A DNA stretch of 64,000 bases from an uncultured Gammaproteobacteria bacterium (lineage in GTDB: Bacteria > Pseudomonadota > Gammaproteobacteria > HyVt-429). Made by a program: the position numbers and the translations under genes. Shown here in pieces: positions 35,134 through 44,049 of the stretch. Each line of letters starts with the position of its first letter. The stretch's first letter is position 1. The notes below the pieces were generated by a model. That model was not told where the DNA came from, did no database searches, and was given only the letters and a program-made list of their open reading frames with translations. The DNA lies in NCBI GenBank assembly GCA_947259975.1, contig CAMYOD010000074.1, positions 62,001-126,000 on the forward strand. Direction: 5' to 3'.

Positions 35134-36546
35134 ATGGAAATCGAATTTTTCGGCGCCGCCGGCGAGGTCACCGGCTCCTGTCATATCCTGCGCGTGGCGG
35201 GTCATCAGGTGCTGCTCGACTGCGGCATGATTCAGGGCAGTTACAAAGACGAGGCGCGCAACCGGGATCCGTTCCCCTTCGACCCGAAGAAGATCGATGC
35301 CGTCGTGTTGAGTCATGCCCATATCGACCACTCCGGCCGGCTGCCCTTGCTGGTCAAGAGCGGTTATCGCGGGCCCATCTATACGCAGAACGCGAGCCGG
35401 GATCTCTGCGACATCATGCTGCGGGATTCGGCCTTTCTCAGCGAAAAAGACGCGCAATGGGAGAACCGTAAACGCGAGCGCAAGGGCCTCGAGCTGATTG
35501 AGCCCCTGTACACCATGCAGGACGCGGAACGCGCGTTCACCCAGTTCGAGGGTCTGCCCTACGACGAGCGGCGCGAAATCCTGCCGGGGGTGACCATTCG
35601 CTTCGTCGATGCCGGCCATATCATCGGCTCAGCTATGGTGGAAGTCTGGCTGGAAGAGCAGGGGCACAAACGCAAGCTGGTCTTCAGTGGCGACGTGGGG
35701 CATCACGGCAAACCGATTTTGCGCGACCCAAGCCGGATCGAGGATGCCGATCTGGTGTTGATGGAGAGCACTTACGGCAACCGCCAGCACCGCAACATGC
35801 ATGACACCATCGAAGAGTTACACGAGGTGGTGGAAAAGGCGGCCCGCGCCAAGGGCAACGTCTTGATACCGGCGTTTGCCGTCGGCCGCAGTCAGGAACT
35901 GTTGTATTTTTTCGCCAAGAATTATGACAAGTGGAATCTCGATCGCTGGAAGATTTTTCTCGACAGTCCGATGGCCATCAAGGCGACCCAGGTCTACGCG
36001 AAATACAGCCATTTGTATGATGATGAGGCCGCGCGGCTGTGGGATGAGCACCAGGAAAACGATCTCCTGCCCAACCTGTATATGTCGCAGACCTCCGAGG
36101 AATCCATGGCGCTCAATCGGGTGCGCGGCGGTGCCATCATCATCGCCGGCAGCGGCATGTGCACCGGCGGCCGTATCAAACACCACCTGAAACACAATGT
36201 GTGGCGCAGCGACTGCCACATCATCATCGTCGGTTACCAGGCCCACGGCACCACCGGCCGCGCCCTGGTGGACGGCGCGCATCACATCCGCTTGTGGGGT
36301 GAGACCGTGCGCGTGGGCGCCACCATCCATACGGTGGGTGGGCTGTCCGCCCATGCCGATCAGCAGGGGCTCATTGATTGGTATGGTCATTTCAAGAAGC
36401 GGCCGCCGGTGCGTCTGGTGCACGGCGAAGGCGAGGCACAACAAATCCTGGCGGATAAGCTGCGTAACGAGCATGCGGCGCCGGTGGCGATTCCGACACG
36501 GGGCGAGCGTTTCGATCTCATCGGGCGGCGCGATCTGGCAGCTTAA
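35134..36546 (+). CDS. MBL-fold RNA-processing exonuclease-like protein (beta-CASP)
   Basis: A 470-residue metallo-beta-lactamase/beta-CASP protein: FGAAGEVTGSCHIL at the start, the metal motif SHAHIDHSGRLP, DAGHIIGSAMVEV, FSGDVGHHG and the late VGGLSAHADQ. Similar bacterial proteins are annotated as RNA metallo-hydrolases with nuclease activity. The start MEIEFFG at 35134 is preferred over 35095. It is monocistronic; the stop is 8 bp before a large heptad array. Confidence 0.9.
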   Translation: MEIEFFGAAGEVTGSCHILRVAGHQVLLDCGMIQGSYKDEARNRDPFPFDPKKIDAVVLSHAHIDHSGRLPLLVKSGYRGPIYTQNASRDLCDIMLRDSAFLSEKDAQWENRKRERKGLELIEPLYTMQDAERAFTQFEGLPYDERREILPGVTIRFVDAGHIIGSAMVEVWLEEQGHKRKLVFSGDVGHHGKPILRDPSRIEDADLVLMESTYGNRQHRNMHDTIEELHEVVEKAARAKGNVLIPAFAVGRSQELLYFFAKNYDKWNLDRWKIFLDSPMAIKATQVYAKYSHLYDDEAARLWDEHQENDLLPNLYMSQTSEESMALNRVRGGAIIIAGSGMCTGGRIKHHLKHNVWRSDCHIIIVGYQAHGTTGRALVDGAHHIRLWGETVRVGATIHTVGGLSAHADQQGLIDWYGHFKKRPPVRLVHGEGEAQQILADKLRNEHAAPVAIPTRGERFDLIGRRDLAA

Positions 36547-36553
36547 AAAATAG

Positions 36554-36675
36554 TCGCGAGTAACGAGGAGCGAGTTACGAGTTACGAGGGGCAAGATTCA
36601 AGATACAAGCAATAATTCTTGCTCCTTGTAACTTGTAACTTGTAACTTGTAACTTGTAACTTGTAACTTGTAACT
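36554..36675. repeat. Large inverted heptad array
   Basis: The left arm (36554-36610) steps in sevens through CGAGTAA, CGAGGAG, CGAGTTA, CGAGTTA, CGAGGGG, CAAGATT and CAAGATA. The right arm (36617-36675) is mainly (CTTGTAA)n with at least six exact units. Together they form a long inverted repeat between the convergent MBL-fold and def genes. It is the clearest example in the window. Confidence 0.88.
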
Positions 36676-37176
36676 CTATTTATATTTCTTGCGCCGAAAC
36701 AGGTCGCTGCGGCGGCTGACCAGGCGGTCGAGGAACAGCATGCCGTCCAGGTGGTCCACTTCGTGTTGCACGGCGCGAGCCTCGAAACCTTCCAGCTCGA
36801 AACTTTGTGCTGCACCGTTTTCGTCTTTTGCTTCCAGGGTGATGCGTTCGGCGCGGATTACGTTGCCGGTGTAGTCCGGCACCGACAGGCAGCCCTCGCG
36901 ACCCACCGCGTACCCGTCCCATTCGCTGATCTCCGGATTCACCAGCACCATGTGGCCGTGGTTGGGCGTATTCTTGCGCCCGGAGCAGTCGACGATGACG
37001 ATGCGCTCGAGCCGGCCGACCTGGGGCGCGGCGATGCCCACTGCACCGGGACCGTCACGCATGGTTTCATCCAAATCGGCGACGAACGCGCGCAGCGCCT
37101 CGTCGAAGCGCTCCACCGGTGCCGCGATCTCCTTCAGGCGGGGATCCGGATAGGTGAGGACGTCCAGTACTGCCAC
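36676..37176 (-). CDS. def: Peptide deformylase
   Basis: A 166-residue metalloenzyme that removes the formyl group from new proteins. All three motifs are present: VGIAAPQVG, EGCLSVPD (metal Cys) and QHEVDHLDG (metal His and catalytic Glu). The start is GTG at 37176, four bases after the GcvR-like gene's stop; a longer frame overlapping that gene is rejected. This is probably a second deformylase or the main one; the usual def-fmt pairing is not here. Confidence 0.94.
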   Translation of the reverse strand: MAVLDVLTYPDPRLKEIAAPVERFDEALRAFVADLDETMRDGPGAVGIAAPQVGRLERIVIVDCSGRKNTPNHGHMVLVNPEISEWDGYAVGREGCLSVPDYTGNVIRAERITLEAKDENGAAQSFELEGFEARAVQHEVDHLDGMLFLDRLVSRRSDLFRRKKYK

Positions 37177-37180
37177 GGAA

Positions 37181-37702
37181 TCAGCCGATGACCGTATCGA
37201 TGGGGGCGATGTCGGCCTCGATGCCCTCGGCGGTGATCGGCGCCAGAGCCTGGCGCAATGCTTCGATGCCCTGGGTTGCCTCACCCTCCATCTGCATGAT
37301 GTAGATGGGCTTATCCTCGGTGCCGCCGACGTCGGTTTCCAGATCCACGATATTGAGCCCGGCCTCGGCCAGGGCGCCGGTCACCTGGGCGACGATGCCG
37401 GCGCGGTCGGCGCCGAACACGGTGATGCGCACGTCCGGTTCCTTGTGACGATGCAACTCGCCGGCGAACGCATCCACGTGCAGGCGCAGCGAAAGGGTCT
37501 CGACCACCGGCTGCAGTAATCTCTCCAGTGCCGTCGCGTCGCCGGCGTGGCGCACCATCATCATAATGCTGAAATTGCCGCCGAGGCGGATCATGGACGC
37601 CTCGCCCAGATTGCAGCCCCCGTCAAACAGGGCCTTGGTCACCGCGGCGACGATGCCGGGGCGGTCGTCGCCAAAAAGAGTAATAAGAAACCATTCATTC
37701 AT
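37181..37702 (-). CDS. GcvR-like double ACT-domain protein
   Basis: A 173-residue protein made of two ACT domains (FLITLFGDDRPGIVAAVTKA and VRITVFGADRAGIVAQVTGA). The layout matches the glycine cleavage system repressor GcvR and relatives, which bind glycine and control GcvA. No gcv genes are nearby. It precedes def by 4 bp in one unit. A specific regulatory role here is uncertain. Confidence 0.85.
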   Translation of the reverse strand: MNEWFLITLFGDDRPGIVAAVTKALFDGGCNLGEASMIRLGGNFSIMMMVRHAGDATALERLLQPVVETLSLRLHVDAFAGELHRHKEPDVRITVFGADRAGIVAQVTGALAEAGLNIVDLETDVGGTEDKPIYIMQMEGEATQGIEALRQALAPITAEGIEADIAPIDTVIG

Positions 37703-37748
37703 AGGGGTATCCTTCCGGAGTCAACCTGCGAAACAGGGTCGCTGCTGT

Positions 37749-37766
37749 CTTTGATTTGAATCAAAG
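37749..37766. promoter_or_regulatory. FNR-type box upstream of fccAB
   Basis: TTGAT-TTGA-ATCAA at 37751-37764 is a perfect match to the FNR consensus TTGAT-N4-ATCAA, inside a longer palindrome CTTTGATT-TG-AATCAAAG. It lies 164 bp before fccA and 47 bp before the GcvR-like gene, so it could serve either side. If it is centred at -41.5, fccA transcription would start near 37799. Confidence 0.68.
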
Positions 37767-37929
37767 TTCCTGGACGGAGGCGGAGTAAGGTTCAATTTCG
37801 TCTGCCCGGCGCCGGTTCTCTGCGTTGCCCAGACAGATTGCCGGGTCAACTTCGATCGCCAACCTCCCGATATCTCGTTTTCGACGGCGGCGATCTACCA
37901 GGTACCCACGTTACCAAAGGAGGTGAGCG

Positions 37930-38235
37930 ATGCATAGACGGCTTGCGTTCGTCATTCTGTTTTCATTATTGATCGCGATGCCGGGCATGAGCCTTGCCGG
38001 CAAGGTCAGTCGCGGCACCATGTTGGCCAATTCCTGCGCCGGCTGTCATGGCGAAGACGGCAAGAGCCCCGGTGCCATTCCTCGCATCGCCGGCAAATCC
38101 GCCGGCTATATCGAACAAACCATGAAGGATTTCGCCAGCGGCAAGCGTGCCGCCACGGTCATGGGCCGGCACGCGCTGGGCTACACGGACGAGGAAATAA
38201 AATTGATCGCCAAATATTTCGCCAGCCAGCAGTAG
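37930..38235 (+). CDS. fccA: Cytochrome c subunit of flavocytochrome c sulfide dehydrogenase
   Basis: A 101-residue monoheme c-type cytochrome with a Sec signal ending MPGMSLA (about residue 23). Heme attachment is CAGCH (Cys36, Cys39, His40), and a distal Met lies in [14 protein letters not shown]. It lies 12 bp before the flavoprotein gene. With FccB it oxidises sulfide to zero-valent sulfur in the periplasm and passes electrons to cytochrome c. The monoheme form is shorter than the diheme FccA of Allochromatium. It starts after AGGAGGTGAGCG. Confidence 0.9.
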   Translation: MHRRLAFVILFSLLIAMPGMSLAGKVSRGTMLANSCAGCHGEDGKSPGAIPRIAGKSAGYIEQTMKDFASGKRAATVMGRHALGYTDEEIKLIAKYFASQQ

Positions 38236-38247
38236 GAGGGTGCCGAC

Positions 38248-39546
38248 ATGAAAGACTATTCACGCAGAGACTTCCTGAAAATCGCCGGTACCACCGGTGC
38301 GGTGTCCGCCCTCGGGGTGATGGGTTTCCCCGCCATCGTGAACAGCGCCAAAGCCTCCGGCCGGGTGGTGGTGGTCGGCGGCGGTTTCGGTGGCGCCAGC
38401 TGCGCCAAGTACATCCGCAAATTCGACTCCGCCATGGCGGTGACCCTAGTCGAACCGAAAAAGGCGTTCATCACCTGTCCGTTCAGCAACCTGGTGCTGG
38501 GCGGTTTACGCGAGATGCCGTCGATCACCCACAGCTATGATGCACTGAAAGGCAAACACGGGGTCGATGTCATGCACGACATGGTTACCGAGATCGACGC
38601 CGCGGCGAAAAAGGTCAAGCTGGCGGGCGGCAAGACACTGGAATACGACCGCCTGGTAGTTTCCCCCGGCATCGACTTCAAGTGGGACGCCATCGAAGGT
38701 TACGACGCGGCGGCGAGCAAGACCATCCCCCATGCCTGGCAACCCGGGGAACAGACCACGACGCTGCGCAAGCAGATCGAGGCCATGGCCGACGGCGGGG
38801 TCTATATCATGGTGGCGCCGCCCAACCCGTTCCGCTGTCCGCCCGGACCCTACGAGCGGGTCAGCATGGTCGCGAACTACCTGAAACAGAACAAGCCGAA
38901 ATCCAAGATCCTGATCCTGGATCCCAAGGACAAGTTCTCCAAGCAACCGCTGTTCATGCAGGGCTGGGAGAAGCTGTATCCGGGCATGATCGAGTGGGTG
39001 AAGGGCAGTGACGGCGGCAAGGTGGATGAGATCGATGTGGCGACGCGTACCCTGACCACCGAGCTGGGTGACAAGCACAAGGGGGACGTGATCAATCTGA
39101 TTCCGCCGCAGAAGGCGGGCGCGATCGCGTTCGCCGCCGGGCTCACCAACGCGGACGGCTGGTGCCCGGTGGACCAGCGCAGCTTCGAATCGAAGGTGCA
39201 CAAGGGCGTGCATGTGATCGGCGATTCCAGTGTCGCCGGCAAGATGCCGAAGTCGGGTTTCGCCGCCAGCAGTCAGGGCAAGGTTGCTGCTGCGGCGATC
39301 GTCTCGGCCATGGCCGGCGAGACCATGCCGGAGCCGTCCTACGTGAACACCTGCTACAGCCTGGTGGGGCCGAACTACGGCATCTCCGTGGCGGCGGTGT
39401 ATCGCCTGGGTACCGACGGCACCATCGTCAAGGTGGAGGGTTCCGGCGGGGTCAGCCCGAAGGATGTGGATGACGCGTTCCGCGCGCAGGAAGCGGTCTT
39501 CACCCGCGGTTGGTACGACAGCATCACGGCGGATATTTGGGCATAA
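38248..39546 (+). CDS. fccB: Flavocytochrome c sulfide dehydrogenase, flavoprotein subunit
   Basis: A 432-residue FAD protein exported by the Tat pathway (SRRDFLKIAGTTG near residue 5). It has the FAD-binding VVVVGGGFGGASCAKYIRKF and the Cys-containing TCPFSNLVLGG and late NTCYSLVGP segments, which supply the disulfide used with sulfide. Its family-specific C-terminal region is present. The pair with FccA is direct evidence of sulfide oxidation. A terminator follows the stop. SoxF is a close relative but no sox genes are seen. Confidence 0.93.
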   Translation: MKDYSRRDFLKIAGTTGAVSALGVMGFPAIVNSAKASGRVVVVGGGFGGASCAKYIRKFDSAMAVTLVEPKKAFITCPFSNLVLGGLREMPSITHSYDALKGKHGVDVMHDMVTEIDAAAKKVKLAGGKTLEYDRLVVSPGIDFKWDAIEGYDAAASKTIPHAWQPGEQTTTLRKQIEAMADGGVYIMVAPPNPFRCPPGPYERVSMVANYLKQNKPKSKILILDPKDKFSKQPLFMQGWEKLYPGMIEWVKGSDGGKVDEIDVATRTLTTELGDKHKGDVINLIPPQKAGAIAFAAGLTNADGWCPVDQRSFESKVHKGVHVIGDSSVAGKMPKSGFAASSQGKVAAAAIVSAMAGETMPEPSYVNTCYSLVGPNYGISVAAVYRLGTDGTIVKVEGSGGVSPKDVDDAFRAQEAVFTRGWYDSITADIWA

Positions 39547-39563
39547 CCCGACTTAGCATCGCT

Positions 39564-39595
39564 CAAAGGGCGGCCATCGGCCGCCCTTTTTTTTG
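39564..39595 (+). terminator. Terminator after fccAB
   Basis: AAGGGCGGCC-ATC-GGCCGCCCTT hairpin followed by a run of eight T residues, 18 bp after the fccB stop. Confidence 0.93.
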
Positions 39596-39619
39596 TTTCG
39601 GTTCACCTTTGCGAGGTCA

Positions 39620-39695
39620 GGATGCTGACGCGAAGACCGTCGGCCACAGGGACGTGGCCGTCGAGCCTACAGGGACGTATTTACGGCGTGTCTTC
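39620..39695 (-). repeat. 76-bp repeat, left copy (inverted flank of ribF)
   Basis: Read on the minus strand it begins GAAGACACGCCGTAAATACG and is about 85% identical over 76 bp to the copy at 40780-40855 in the other orientation. It contains a hairpin of CGGCCAC and GTGGCCG. Confidence 0.8.
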
Positions 39696-39762
39696 GCTTC
39701 AGCAACCTGACCTCGTATTTAAATTCGCCCTTTGGCATTGAATGGCCAGTATTGTCTATTGG

Positions 39763-39772
39763 CTCTGACCCC
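39763..39772 (-). repeat. Short GGGGTCAGAG repeat before ribF
   Basis: Minus strand GGGGTCAGAG, the exact core of the 18.5 kb repeats, 27 bp before ribF. It is too short for firm assignment on its own. Confidence 0.45.
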
Positions 39773-39798
39773 ATATCGCATGTTAAAAGAACCGGGTT

Positions 39799-40731
39799 AT
39801 GGAGATCATTCGCGGACTGCAGAATCTGAAGCCGGAACACCACGGTTGTGTCGCCACTATCGGTAATTTCGATGGCGTGCACCTGGGTCACCAGGCGGTG
39901 ATCGGCCAGCTGGCCGAGCAGGCCGACGCGTTTGGTTTGCCCGCGGTGGTCATTACGTTCGAGCCCCAGCCGCGGGAGTTTTTCACTCACGGCCAGACGC
40001 CGGCGCGGCTGACCCGGTTCCGCGAGAAGATCCAGGCGTTGTTGCGCTTTTCGGTGGACCGGGTGCTGGTGCTGCGCTTCGATGCCAAATTCGCCGCCCA
40101 GTCGGCGGATGAATTTATCCAACGGGTCCTGGTGGGCGGCCTCGGCGTCAAGTACCTGGTGGTCGGCGACGACTTTCAATTTGGCAAAGGTCGCGAGGGC
40201 GGCTTCGATACTTTGCGTGCCGCGGGTGAGCAACATGGTTTCCAGGTCGTGAACATGCACAGCTTCGACGTGGACGGGGCACGGGTCAGCAGCACCCGCA
40301 TCCGTGAGGCGCTCGCCGCCGGCGATCTGCACACCGCCGAGAAACTCCTCGGCCGGCCTTACCGTATGTGTGGCCGCGTCGCCCACGGCGACAAGCGCGG
40401 GCGCATCATCGGTTTTCCCACCGCTAACATCTATACCCATCGCAAGGAGACGCCGGTGCAGGGGGTGTTCGCGGTGGAGCTGTTCGGCGTCGATGTGGAG
40501 CCCTGTCCCGGGGTTGCGAACGTGGGCACCCGGCCCACCGTGGACGACGGTACTCGCACCCTGCTCGAGGTGCACCTGTTCGATTTCGATCAGGACATCT
40601 ACGGTCGCCATGTGAACGTGAATTTCGTACACAAGCTGCGCGATGAACACCGTTACGAATCGTTCGATGCCCTCAAGGAACAAATCCTGAAGGATGCGAG
40701 CCAGGCACGGGATTTCTTCGCTCATCGCTAG
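39799..40731 (+). CDS. ribF: Bifunctional riboflavin kinase/FAD synthetase
   Basis: A 310-residue enzyme making FMN and FAD. The N-terminal adenylyltransferase half has IGNFDGVHLGHQAVI, GDDFQFGKGREG and SSTRIREAL. The C-terminal kinase half has GRVAHGDKRGRIIGFPTANI and LEVHLFDFDQDIYG. It precedes ileS, as in E. coli and relatives, but with a 350-bp gap of repeats. The gene is bracketed by inverted 76-bp repeats. No FMN riboswitch is seen. Confidence 0.97.
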   Translation: MEIIRGLQNLKPEHHGCVATIGNFDGVHLGHQAVIGQLAEQADAFGLPAVVITFEPQPREFFTHGQTPARLTRFREKIQALLRFSVDRVLVLRFDAKFAAQSADEFIQRVLVGGLGVKYLVVGDDFQFGKGREGGFDTLRAAGEQHGFQVVNMHSFDVDGARVSSTRIREALAAGDLHTAEKLLGRPYRMCGRVAHGDKRGRIIGFPTANIYTHRKETPVQGVFAVELFGVDVEPCPGVANVGTRPTVDDGTRTLLEVHLFDFDQDIYGRHVNVNFVHKLRDEHRYESFDALKEQILKDASQARDFFAHR

Positions 40732-40779
40732 GCGAACTCACGGCAATTCACCGCGGGCGGTGCCCTGGGATGTGGCCGT

Positions 40780-40855
40780 GAAGACACGCCGTGAATACAT
40801 CCCTGTAGGCTCGACGGCCGCTTCCCTGCGGCCGACGGTCTCCACGACCACATCC
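40780..40855 (+). repeat. 76-bp repeat, right copy (inverted flank of ribF)
   Basis: Begins GAAGACACGCCGTGAATACA and ends CCACATCC; inverse of 39620-39695 with the same length. The shared core includes CCCTGTAGGCTCGACGGCC. Confidence 0.8.
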
Positions 40856-40930
40856 TGCGCCACCACAAGCCCATAACGATGGCTCCCATCTTGCTCCCTG
40901 CGAGACAAGCCGTTCCTTCGATTAATTTAT

Positions 40931-40958
40931 TCCTTTGGGTCTTTGCGCCTTTGCGGCG
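40931..40958. repeat. CTTTGCGCCTTTGCGGCG repeat, third copy
   Basis: Reads GGGTCTTTGCGCCTTTGCGG with the same core as 33501-33521, in the ribF-ileS space. Confidence 0.6.
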
Positions 40959-41080
40959 TTCTTTTCAGGTCCCCGAAATTAGCCCATTTCCCTTTGCCTT
41001 CGAGGGCCGTTTGCCTCTACCATTCGGGGCTTCGATTTTGCCTGTTGACCCGATGATGGAACGTAATCCTACGGACCCCG

Positions 41081-43951
41081 ATGACCGACTATAAAGACAC
41101 CATCAATCTGCCCCGGACCGAGTTCCCCATGCGTGCCAATCTGGCCCAGCGGGAGCCGGCAATCCTCGAGCGCTGGCAGGACGAGGATCTCTACGGCAGG
41201 CTGCGCACCGCCGGTGCCGGGCGGCCCAAGTTCATCCTGCATGACGGCCCGCCCTACGCCAACGGCGACATTCACATCGGCCACGCGGTCAACAAGATCC
41301 TCAAGGACGTCATCGTCAAGGCCAAGACCCTGAGCGGTTTCGACGCGCCTTATGTGCCGGGCTGGGATTGTCACGGCCTGCCCATCGAGCTGCAGGTTGA
41401 GAAGAAGGTCGGCAAGGCGGGGCACAAGGTGGACGCGGCGACGTTCCGCAAGGCCTGTCGTGAGTACGCGCGCAAGCAGGTCGTCGGCCAGAGCGAGGAT
41501 TTTCAGCGCCTCGGCGTGTTCGGCGACTGGGACAATCCCTATTTGACCATGGACCCGGGCATCGAAGCGGACATCGTGCGTTCACTGGGCCGGGTACTGG
41601 CCAAAGGTCACCTGTACCACGGTGCCATGCCGGTGTATTGGTGCACGGAGTGCCGTTCCGCACTGGCCGAGGCGGAGGTGGAGTATGAAGACAAGACCTC
41701 GCCGGCCATCGACGTGCGTTTCCGCGCGGTAGTGGACGACGAGATCCTCGATCGCTGTACCGCCGAGGGTGGCGACTCAGGCGCGGGGCCGGTGAGTGTG
41801 GTGATCTGGACCACCACCCCCTGGACATTGCCGGCGAACATGGCGGTGGCACTGCATCCGGATCTCGAGTACGTGGTGGTCGCCATCGAAGGTGGTCAAG
41901 ACAATAGCGGGGGCCCGGAACGCCTGGTATTGGCCGAGGCGTTGCATGCCGAGGCCCTGGCCCGCTACGGCGTCACGGACTATCGCATCGTTGCCCGTTG
42001 CGCCGGTGCCGCGCTCGAGCATGTCTCGCTGGCGCACCCATTTTATGAGCGGCAGGTACCTATTATATTGGGCAGCCACGTCACCACCGAGGCGGGCACC
42101 GGCGCGGTGCACACCGCCCCCGGTCACGGCCAGGAAGACTATGTGGTGGGCAAACAGTATGACCTGGAGGTCTTCAACCCGGTGGGCAACAATGGTTGCT
42201 TCCTGCCGGACACCCCCTTGTTCGGCGGCGAGCACGTGTTCAAGGCCAACGACCATGTCATCGAGGTGCTGAAGGAGAAAGCGGCCCTGATACATACCGA
42301 GCCCATGCTACACAGCTACCCCCATTGCTGGCGGCACAAGACCCCGATCATCTTCCGCGCCACCTCGCAGTGGTTCATCGGCATGGAGCAGGCCGGGTTA
42401 CGCGCGGCCGCCTTGGCGGAGATCGCAACGGTCGACTGGATCCCGGACTGGGGTCAGGCCCGTATCACGGGCATGGTGGAGAACCGGCCCGACTGGTGTG
42501 TGTCGCGGCAACGCAGCTGGGGCACACCGCTGACGCTGTTTGTGCACAAGAATACCGGCGCGCTGCATCCCGAGACCGCGCGCCTGATGGGCGAGGTGGC
42601 GGATCGGGTACAAACCCAGGGAATCGAGGCCTGGTGGGAACTGGAGCCGGCGGAACTGCTCGGCAGTGATGCAGACGACTACGAAAAGGTGACCGACATC
42701 CTCGATGTCTGGTTCGACTCCGGCGTGACCCATGCCTGCGTCATCGAACCGCGGCCCGAGCTGACCCTGCCCGCGGATCTGTATCTCGAGGGGTCGGATC
42801 AACACCGCGGCTGGTTCCAGTCATCGCTATTGTCCGCCGTGGCCATGCGTGGCAGTGCCCCCTACAAGGCGGCGCTCACCCACGGTTTCACCGTGGATGC
42901 GCAAGGCCACAAGATGTCCAAGTCCCGCGGTAACGTGGTGGCGCCGCAAAAGGTGATCAAGACTCTGGGCGCGGACGTGCTGCGGCTGTGGGTGGCGGCC
43001 ACCGACTATCGCACCGAGATGAGTATCTCCGATGAGATTCTCAAGCGTACCGCGGACACTTACCGGCGCTTGCGCAACACCGCGCGCTTCCTGCTCGGCA
43101 ACCTGCACGGCTTCGATCCGACCCATCATCTACGTGCCGTAGACGAGCTGGTGGAGATCGACGCCTGGGCCATTGCCCGGGCCGCGGATATTCAGGACAA
43201 GATTCGCGCCGCCTATGACAGCTACAACTTTCATCAGATCTACCAGCTGGTGCATCAGTTTTGTATCGTCGATATGGGCGGCTTCTATCTGGATGTCTTG
43301 AAGGACCGCTTGTATACCACGCCGACCGATTCGCCGGTGCGCCGTTCGGCGCAGACCGCCATGTATCATGTGCTCGAGGCCATGGTCCGCTGGCTGGCGC
43401 CGATCCTGAGCTTCACCGCCGAGGAAATCTGGCGCGATATGCCGGGGACGCGGGAGGACAGCGTGTTTCTCGCCACCTGGTACGAGGCGCCGCTGCCGCC
43501 GCACGCCGGCGAACTTCTGCAGCAGTGGGGCGTCGTGGAGAATGTTCGTGATGCTCTCGGCGGACTGCTCGAAGAGCTGCGTAATGAAGGCAAGATCGGC
43601 TCATCCCTGGCCGCGGAAGTGGATGTTTACTGCGAGGGCGAGACGCAGCAATTGCTGCGGAGATTCGGTGATGAACTGCGCTTCGCCCTGATCACGTCCT
43701 ATGCCCGGGTCTATCCGTTTGATGAAAAGCCCGCCGATGCCACGGAAGTGGAGGCGGGCTGGAACCGTGCCGCGGGCGGCGCCTGGGGTGACGAAAAACT
43801 CGCCCTGCAGGCCACGGCGGTGGCGCATAATAAATGCATTCGCTGCTGGCATTTGCGCGAAGACGTCGGCTCGCACCCGGAGCATCCGGAGATTTGTGGG
43901 CGATGTGTGGAAAACGTGGACGGGGCGGGGGAGAGCCGGCGTTTTGCCTAG
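41081..43951 (+). CDS. ileS: Isoleucyl-tRNA synthetase
   Basis: A 956-residue class Ia synthetase. It has the ATP motif HIGHAVNK near residue 64, the second motif KMSKSRGN near 613, the inserted editing domain with [15 protein letters not shown], and a C-terminal zinc finger [12 protein letters not shown] with CGRC, as in E. coli IleS (type sensitive to mupirocin). The ileS-lspA-fkpB-ispH order is conserved in Gammaproteobacteria. The start follows a stretch with weak ribosome-site pairing. Confidence 0.98.
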   Translation: MTDYKDTINLPRTEFPMRANLAQREPAILERWQDEDLYGRLRTAGAGRPKFILHDGPPYANGDIHIGHAVNKILKDVIVKAKTLSGFDAPYVPGWDCHGLPIELQVEKKVGKAGHKVDAATFRKACREYARKQVVGQSEDFQRLGVFGDWDNPYLTMDPGIEADIVRSLGRVLAKGHLYHGAMPVYWCTECRSALAEAEVEYEDKTSPAIDVRFRAVVDDEILDRCTAEGGDSGAGPVSVVIWTTTPWTLPANMAVALHPDLEYVVVAIEGGQDNSGGPERLVLAEALHAEALARYGVTDYRIVARCAGAALEHVSLAHPFYERQVPIILGSHVTTEAGTGAVHTAPGHGQEDYVVGKQYDLEVFNPVGNNGCFLPDTPLFGGEHVFKANDHVIEVLKEKAALIHTEPMLHSYPHCWRHKTPIIFRATSQWFIGMEQAGLRAAALAEIATVDWIPDWGQARITGMVENRPDWCVSRQRSWGTPLTLFVHKNTGALHPETARLMGEVADRVQTQGIEAWWELEPAELLGSDADDYEKVTDILDVWFDSGVTHACVIEPRPELTLPADLYLEGSDQHRGWFQSSLLSAVAMRGSAPYKAALTHGFTVDAQGHKMSKSRGNVVAPQKVIKTLGADVLRLWVAATDYRTEMSISDEILKRTADTYRRLRNTARFLLGNLHGFDPTHHLRAVDELVEIDAWAIARAADIQDKIRAAYDSYNFHQIYQLVHQFCIVDMGGFYLDVLKDRLYTTPTDSPVRRSAQTAMYHVLEAMVRWLAPILSFTAEEIWRDMPGTREDSVFLATWYEAPLPPHAGELLQQWGVVENVRDALGGLLEELRNEGKIGSSLAAEVDVYCEGETQQLLRRFGDELRFALITSYARVYPFDEKPADATEVEAGWNRAAGGAWGDEKLALQATAVAHNKCIRCWHLREDVGSHPEHPEICGRCVENVDGAGESRRFA

Positions 43952-43959
43952 ATACAGTT

Positions 43960-44030
43960 TCGAGTGGCGAGCGAAGAGTTGCAAGTTTCAAGATGCAAGT
44001 TGCAAGAAAATCTTCTTCGCCGTTGATGAG
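43960..44030. repeat. Heptad array between ileS and lspA
   Basis: Steps such as CGAGTGG, CGAGCGA, GCAAGTT, TCAAGAT, GCAAGTT and GCAAGAA, again in sevens, start just after the ileS stop. The inverse arm is poor (CTTCTTCG) so this copy is mostly one-sided. It fills the gap before lspA. Confidence 0.65.
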
Positions 44031-44049
44031 CTTTGTCGAGTGAAGGTGC

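Larger units (their letters stand above)
40732..41080. other. Gene-free region between ribF and ileS
   Basis: Contains the right 76-bp repeat (40780-40855) and a CTTTGCG-type repeat (40931-40958). The only ORF (40879-41094) overlaps ileS and has no features of a gene. No tRNA-type leader for ileS was recognised. Confidence 0.7.

Noticed and set aside
39799-40731. FMN riboswitch upstream of ribF
   Set aside because: The conserved FMN-riboswitch blocks are absent from 39700-39798; that space holds only a repeat core.
40879-41094. 71-codon ORF before ileS
   Set aside because: It overlaps ileS, includes the CTTTGCG repeat and has no ribosome site or family similarity.
21186-44030. Heptad arrays as CRISPR or minisatellite coding repeats
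   Set aside because: There are no spacers, words drift from unit to unit, and the arrays are intergenic and mostly inverted.
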